Shown here: piece by piece, positions 60,479 through 64,000 of the stretch
Layout of the letters: the number at the start of each line of letters is the position of its first letter
Position numbering within the stretch: position 1 is the first letter of the stretch
Assembly: GCA_964501335.1 (NCBI GenBank)
Contig: CAZCTC010000004.1
Coordinates: 1-64,000 of the forward strand
DNA length: 64,000 nucleotides
Source: CAZCTC01 sp964501335
Lineage (GTDB): Bacteria > Chloroflexota > Anaerolineae > B4-G1 > SLSP01
Direction: 5' to 3'
Position numbers and translations under genes: made by a program
Notes under the pieces: model-generated
Told to the model about the DNA's origin: nothing
Database searches by the model: none
What the model saw: only the letters and a program-made list of their open reading frames with translations

Positions 60479-60506
60479 TTGACTTTTCCTTTCCCGAGGA
60501 TAGAAT
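60479..60506 (+). promoter_or_regulatory. Promoter of acpP
   Basis: TTGACT (60479-60484), 16-base spacer, TAGAAT (60501-60506), 67 bases before the acpP ATG. Back-to-back with the fni promoter. Confidence 0.65.
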
Positions 60507-60572
60507 AGCCATGTTGAGCGTGGCCCCTCGAATTCAGGCCCGGCTTTTAATCCAGAAGGTTCAGGAGGAAGC

Positions 60573-60821
60573 ATGGCGGACGAAGTTTATGAGCAGATCA
60601 AAGCAATCATCGTCGAAAAATTAATGGTGGATCCGGCCAAAGTAACCATGGAGGCCCGGTTCCGCGAGGATTTGAAAGCCGATTCACTGGATTTGGTGGA
60701 GCTGGTTATGGGAATCGAAGAGGCTTTTGGAGCCCGGATTTCCGATGAGGATCTCCGCTCCATTACTTCGGTAGGCGCCGCCGTGGCGTATATCGAAAAG
60801 CGGAAGCAAGCCGGCGCTTAA
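60573..60821 (+). CDS. acpP: Acyl carrier protein
   Basis: 82 residues, acidic and helical. The prosthetic-group site is KADSLDLVELVMGIEEAFG with Ser38 as the phosphopantetheine acceptor; IEEAFGARISDEDL follows as in canonical ACP. It carries growing acyl chains in fatty acid synthesis. The ATG has AGGAGGA upstream. It forms a single-gene unit with its own promoter and a strong terminator; no fab genes are adjacent. Confidence 0.95.
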   Translation: MADEVYEQIKAIIVEKLMVDPAKVTMEARFREDLKADSLDLVELVMGIEEAFGARISDEDLRSITSVGAAVAYIEKRKQAGA

Positions 60822-60837
60822 GTTTCAATGGATGAAC

Positions 60838-60871
60838 GAAAGCCACCGGAAGTGCCGGTGGCTTTTTTTTT
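60838..60871 (+). terminator. Intrinsic terminator of acpP
   Basis: AGCCACCGG (60841-60849) pairs with CCGGTGGCT (60855-60863), followed by nine T (60863-60871). The metallophosphoesterase start codon lies only 3 bases after the T-run. Confidence 0.93.
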
Positions 60872-60874
60872 CAC

Positions 60875-61519
60875 ATGCGGTTGGGATTGATTGCGGATAC
60901 ACATGCCCCTTATCGGGCTCCGGCGATTCCCGCGGCAGCGGTCGAGGCGTTGCGGGGAGTCGATCTGATTTTGCATGCCGGAGATGTCGATGATCCGGCG
61001 GCGCTGGCACCTCTGTGGGCGTTGGCGCCGGTCTATGCGGTCCGGGGGAACTATCATCTGCAAGACGGTTCGTTGGGTGGGGCCAATTTGCCTGAATATG
61101 TGGAACTAAATGTGGAAGGGTATCGTCTGATATTGAATCACGGCCATTTGCGGCCTCCCGAGTCGTGGATCTGGAAGATACGGAATCTGTTTCGGCAGCT
61201 GGTACGGAAGTGGGAATTTCCAGCGTTTGAGCAGGCAGTGATAGCGCGATTGGGGGAACGATTTCCACAGGCAGACCTGATTGTGTTTGGGCATACGCAT
61301 CGGTTTCGGGTCGTACAGCGGGGAAAGCTCTGGTTGATCAATCCAGGGGCGGCATTAACCCGGGCATATTTAGGGGCGCCGCCGGTTCCTTCGGTGGCCC
61401 ATCTGGTATTGACGGCGGGAAGACCGCCGGAAGTGCAGCGGATTGCGCTTAAGGTTGCTCCGAAACTGCAAAACAACGGTAAAAAATGTATGATCGGGTT
61501 GAGAAAACTAAAACCTTGA
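60875..61519 (+). CDS. YfcE/MJ0936-type metallophosphoesterase
   Basis: 214 residues. Metal-binding motifs in order: GLIADTH (Asp, His), LHAGDVDDP (Asp), VRGNYH (Asn, His), LNHGH and VFGHTH. This is the calcineurin-like phosphodiesterase fold of YfcE, which cleaves small phosphodiesters with Mn2+. A tail of about 15 residues ends in KNNGKKCMIGLRKLK. The first motif fixes the start at ATG 60875, yet there is no ribosome site: the codon follows the acpP terminator T-run by 3 bases. It must be translated from read-through RNA or as leaderless mRNA. Substrate unknown. Confidence 0.87.
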   Translation: MRLGLIADTHAPYRAPAIPAAAVEALRGVDLILHAGDVDDPAALAPLWALAPVYAVRGNYHLQDGSLGGANLPEYVELNVEGYRLILNHGHLRPPESWIWKIRNLFRQLVRKWEFPAFEQAVIARLGERFPQADLIVFGHTHRFRVVQRGKLWLINPGAALTRAYLGAPPVPSVAHLVLTAGRPPEVQRIALKVAPKLQNNGKKCMIGLRKLKP

Positions 61520-61544
61520 CGCTAATTTTTTACTGTGATATAAT
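61516..61544 (+). promoter_or_regulatory. Promoter of the yceD-sigA unit
   Basis: TTGACG (61516-61521), 17-base spacer, perfect TATAAT (61539-61544), 35 bases before the yceD ATG. The -35 box overlaps the stop of the metallophosphoesterase gene. Confidence 0.8.
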
Positions 61545-61579
61545 TGGAGAGTTAGTGGCCCGTTGGAGGGGCCTGCCCT

Positions 61580-62074
61580 ATGATCCGAATTAATCTTTCG
61601 AGCCTGGTCAATGCACCGGTTGGGCAGCGCGAGGTCGTGGTTTTGAATCACGAAGCCCTGGTGTTGGGGGACCTCCGACTGAAGTATTTGGAGGGAGAGC
61701 TTCGTTTTACCCGGTTGGCCAATGGAATTTTGGTCGAGGGGGTGTTACAAAGCGAAGTTCAGACTGAGTGTACTCGTTGCCTCGAGCCTTTCTACGAGCC
61801 GGTCGCCATCGAGCTGCAGGATACCCTGGGGCTTCCCGGCGCTTCTCTAACTCCTGAACGACCCGTTCGGGTTACAGAGGATGGATGGGCGGACATTTCC
61901 CCTTTAGTGCGCGAATATGCCTGGCTGGGTTTACCTTTAAATCCCCTTTGTACACTTGATTGTAAGGGGCTGTGTGTTCATTGCGGTGGGAATCTCAACC
62001 GTGGCGAGTGTACCTGCGATTCTTCGGAGCCAACCGATCGTCGTTGGGATGTCCTGCGTTCTCTGTTGAAATAG
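61580..62074 (+). CDS. yceD: YceD/DUF177 family protein
   Basis: 164 residues. ECTRCLEPFYEP in the middle and LNPLCTLDCKGLCVHCGGNL near the end, with four paired Cys (CTLDC, CVHC, CTC) able to bind zinc, identify the DUF177 family. In other bacteria it sits before rpmF (ribosomal protein L32) and takes part in 23S rRNA maturation. Here no rpmF follows; the next gene is the principal sigma factor. It is driven by a near-consensus promoter. Confidence 0.88.
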   Translation: MIRINLSSLVNAPVGQREVVVLNHEALVLGDLRLKYLEGELRFTRLANGILVEGVLQSEVQTECTRCLEPFYEPVAIELQDTLGLPGASLTPERPVRVTEDGWADISPLVREYAWLGLPLNPLCTLDCKGLCVHCGGNLNRGECTCDSSEPTDRRWDVLRSLLK

Positions 62075-62148
62075 AACCGTTTTTCACCCGTTTCTATCAT
62101 ACAGCCTGACCCGGGCAGGATCTGGCCTTTTTGCCTTTAAGGAGGCCT

Positions 62149-63300
62149 ATGGATACAGTAAACGAACTGTTGGAGAAGGCGGAAATCCAGGGGTACCTGA
62201 CCATCGAAGATGTCTTGGAAGCCCTGGACGGAGACGATGAAGCAATCGAGGAATTGTTAGCGGACCTGCGGCACGAGGGTGTGGAAGTAGATGCTGCGGG
62301 AATACGGGGATCAAGTTCGGCTTCACCAGAAGATTTTGAGAATGATCTTGAAGATGACTGGGAAGAAGAGGACTACGATCTGGAGGGAATTGGGGTGGAT
62401 GATACTCTGGCTCTCTACTTGCGAGAGATGGCCCGGGTTCCACTGTTGAGCACAGAAGAGGAAGTCGACCTGGCCAAGAAAATCGAAGCCGGGCGAGAGT
62501 CGGAGCGTTTGCTGCGCGGGAGCGGTCACAACCGTACCGAGCGATCTTCCCTGGAAGAGATTATTTTTCAGGGACGCGATGCCCGCGATCACCTGATTCG
62601 GGCCAATACCCGCCTGGTGGTCAGCATTGCGAAGAAGTATATTGGACGTGGGGTGCCTTTCCAGGATTTGATTCAGGAAGGCAACCTGGGTCTGATGAAG
62701 GCGGTAGAGAAGTTTGAGTATCAACGGGGCTACCGCTTCAGCACTTATGCCACGTGGTGGATTCGGCAGACCATTACCCGCGCGATTGCCGATCAGGGCC
62801 GAACGATTCGCGTCCCGGTTCATATGACCGATCGCATTCGGCGCTTATATCGGCGTTTGCAAGATATCGAGCAGGAACGGGGGTATCGCCCGACGCCCGA
62901 GGAGCTGGCTGAGGAATTCAATCTGGAGCCACGCAAGGTGCAATGGATGATGCGCGTTTCCTGGCAGCCACTGAGTCTGGATCGTCCCGTGCGTGAGGAT
63001 GATGAAGACAGTGAGCTGAGCAATTTTATTGAGGATGATCACACTCCAACACCACCGGAGACCGTTTTTCAAACCATGCTTCGGGATCGTTTGGAGGATG
63101 CCCTATCTACACTCAGTCCACGCGAAGTTCGCATTTTGCGGATGCGCTTTGGATTGCAGAATGGACGGAGCTATACGTTGGAAGAAGTCGGGCGGAAGTT
63201 CGGGTTGACCCGGGAACGGATCCGTCAGATTGAGGGGCAGGCGTTGCGACGTCTTCGGCATCCCAGCCGCAGCCGTGAATTGCGGGAGTATTTGCGATGA
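62149..63300 (+). CDS. sigA: Principal RNA polymerase sigma factor (sigma-70/SigA)
   Basis: 383 residues. A short region 1.1-like domain (1-45), an acidic linker (about 55-85), region 1.2 (DDTLALYLREMARVPLLS), region 2 (LVVSIAKKYIGRGVPFQDLI, FSTYATWWIRQTITRAIADQ), region 3 (VHMTDRIRRLYRR) and region 4 (LSPREVRILRMRFGL, LTRERIRQIEGQALRRLRHP) are all present, as in group 1 factors. It directs most transcription, which fits the TTGACA/TATAAT-like promoters seen here. ATG 62149 has AAGGAGG 3 bases upstream, close but the best site; an earlier in-frame ATG at 62131 is less likely. Confidence 0.95.
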   Translation: MDTVNELLEKAEIQGYLTIEDVLEALDGDDEAIEELLADLRHEGVEVDAAGIRGSSSASPEDFENDLEDDWEEEDYDLEGIGVDDTLALYLREMARVPLLSTEEEVDLAKKIEAGRESERLLRGSGHNRTERSSLEEIIFQGRDARDHLIRANTRLVVSIAKKYIGRGVPFQDLIQEGNLGLMKAVEKFEYQRGYRFSTYATWWIRQTITRAIADQGRTIRVPVHMTDRIRRLYRRLQDIEQERGYRPTPEELAEEFNLEPRKVQWMMRVSWQPLSLDRPVREDDEDSELSNFIEDDHTPTPPETVFQTMLRDRLEDALSTLSPREVRILRMRFGLQNGRSYTLEEVGRKFGLTRERIRQIEGQALRRLRHPSRSRELREYLR

Positions 63301-63400
63301 AGTCTGTGATTTCTGTGAAAATGTCGATGCGTGGCGCGCCGGGGCGCCAGAGGGAAGAGGCCCTCTGAGTGTCGGCCCTGTCACGTGAAATGGGCCGTAA

Positions 63401-63429
63401 CCCGCCAGCCTCGCTGGCGGGTTTTTTTT
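63401..63429 (+). terminator. Intrinsic terminator after sigA
   Basis: CCCGCCAGC (63401-63409) pairs with GCTGGCGGG (63413-63421), followed by eight T (63422-63429). A further imperfect hairpin lies upstream (about 63335-63370). Confidence 0.92.
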
Positions 63430-63451
63430 CGATTCAGGCATTTTTAGAAAG

Positions 63452-63457
63452 TATAAT
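63452..63457 (+). promoter_or_regulatory. Candidate -10 box of metG
   Basis: Perfect TATAAT at 63452-63457, 24 bases before the metG ATG and just after the sigA terminator. No good -35 box is seen at 16-18 bases, so it may depend on an extended or activated form. Confidence 0.45.
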
Positions 63458-63481
63458 TTTTGTGCGGGGAGGAAGGACGCA

Positions 63482-64000
63482 ATGTCTACCAAAATTTTAG
63501 TTTCAGTGGCGTGGCCTTATGCCAATGGCGATCTCCATGTGGGGCATCTGGCCGGGGCTTATTTGCCGGCGGATATTTTTGCGCGGTATCATCGTCTGGC
63601 TGGAAACGATGTGCTGATGGTTTCTGGGACGGATTCTCATGGTACGGCGATTACAGTCCGGGCGGAGAAGGAAGGGATTACAGCGCGAGAAGTTTTTGAG
63701 CGGTATCATCGCCGCTTTGTGGAGACCCAGTTGAAGTTGGGGATTTCATATGATTTGTATACCCATACCGATACAGCCAACCATGAGAAGGTGGCGCAGG
63801 ATATTTTCTTGAATTTGTTGAACAAGGGGTTGCTTTATACTGAGGTACAGAAGCAATTTTATTCAGAAACGTTGCGACGTTTCCTGCCCGATCGCTATGT
63901 GGAAGGGATCTGTCCGCATTGTGGTTACAAAGAGGCCCGTGGCGATCAATGCGATAATTGTGGACGGTTGTTGGATGCGTTGGAATTGGGCAGCCCGCGT
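63482..64000 (+). CDS. metG: Methionyl-tRNA synthetase, N-terminal part
   Basis: The first 173 codons of a class I aminoacyl-tRNA synthetase; the gene runs past the window end. VSVAWPYANGDLHVGHLAG holds the HIGH signature as HVGH, GTDSHGTAI follows, and the CPHCGYKE ... CDNCG zinc knuckle near residues 140-160 is typical of MetG. It charges tRNA-Met and the initiator tRNA with methionine. The ATG follows GGGGAGGAAGGA. Transcription probably begins just after the sigA terminator. Confidence 0.93.
   Translation, partial: MSTKILVSVAWPYANGDLHVGHLAGAYLPADIFARYHRLAGNDVLMVSGTDSHGTAITVRAEKEGITAREVFERYHRRFVETQLKLGISYDLYTHTDTANHEKVAQDIFLNLLNKGLLYTEVQKQFYSETLRRFLPDRYVEGICPHCGYKEARGDQCDNCGRLLDALELGSPR

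Overview
The window reads as a chromosomal segment of a Chloroflexota bacterium, most likely Anaerolineae. The clues are a Thr/Pro-rich linker in a secreted deacetylase, the aminotransferase / phosphoglycerate dehydrogenase / DUF1015 operon, very long PAS/GAF sensor kinases, and type 2 isopentenyl isomerase next to a polyprenyl synthase. This placement is inference from gene content; no rRNA is present. A run of exactly 100 N (6187-6286) marks a scaffold gap inside a tandem repeat, so this is a draft or metagenome assembly.

Layout. 1-6.4 kb: hairpin-rich non-coding DNA, a stand-alone propeller protein, the aminotransferase-serA-DUF1015 operon, a HAD phosphatase, and a 142-bp tandem repeat array with the gap. 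6.5-26.4 kb, + strand: a signalling island of about 20 kb. It holds a REC-GAF/PAS histidine kinase, an OmpR-type regulator, a triple-receiver protein, a giant kinase of about 3350 residues with 14 PAS and 7 GAF modules, a receiver-adenylate cyclase, a threonine synthase fused to two receiver domains, and two CheY-like proteins. 26.4-34.6 kb: GNAT acetyltransferase, tRNA-Leu, ECF sigma/anti-sigma pair, Nudix hydrolase, polysaccharide deacetylase, HerA-like ATPase, dual-specificity phosphatase, PLD-like lipoprotein and a small membrane protein. 34.9-50.4 kb, - strand: a surface polysaccharide cluster of sugar dehydratases, nucleotidyltransferase, aminotransferase, flippase, seven glycosyltransferases, two methyltransferases and GmhA, with many 1-8 bp gene overlaps. 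50.4-64 kb: housekeeping genes, namely uridine kinase, tRNA-Thr, methyltransferases, MoeA, a PPi-type and an ATP-type phosphofructokinase in tandem, prenyl diphosphate synthase, IPP isomerase, acyl carrier protein, a metallophosphoesterase, YceD, the principal sigma factor, and the start of methionyl-tRNA synthetase.

How parts work together. The signalling island carries ten receiver domains, eight with an intact phospho-acceptor Asp, but only one DNA-binding output. The other visible outputs are a cyclase and a PLP enzyme, which suggests phosphorelay control of second messenger and amino-acid metabolism rather than only transcription. The polysaccharide cluster supplies activated sugars, assembles the glycan and exports it through a Wzx-type flippase; polymerase and ligase are not in the window.

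The intergenic DNA carries a recurring structured element: a conserved upstream box (GTCCCGCAA ... GCGCTGGATGG ... GGAGAGAG) followed by a perfect hairpin whose stem sequence changes from copy to copy while pairing is kept. Several more hairpins without the box lie between genes. Good sigma-70-like promoters (TTGACR-16/17-TATAAT type) can be read before many transcription units.
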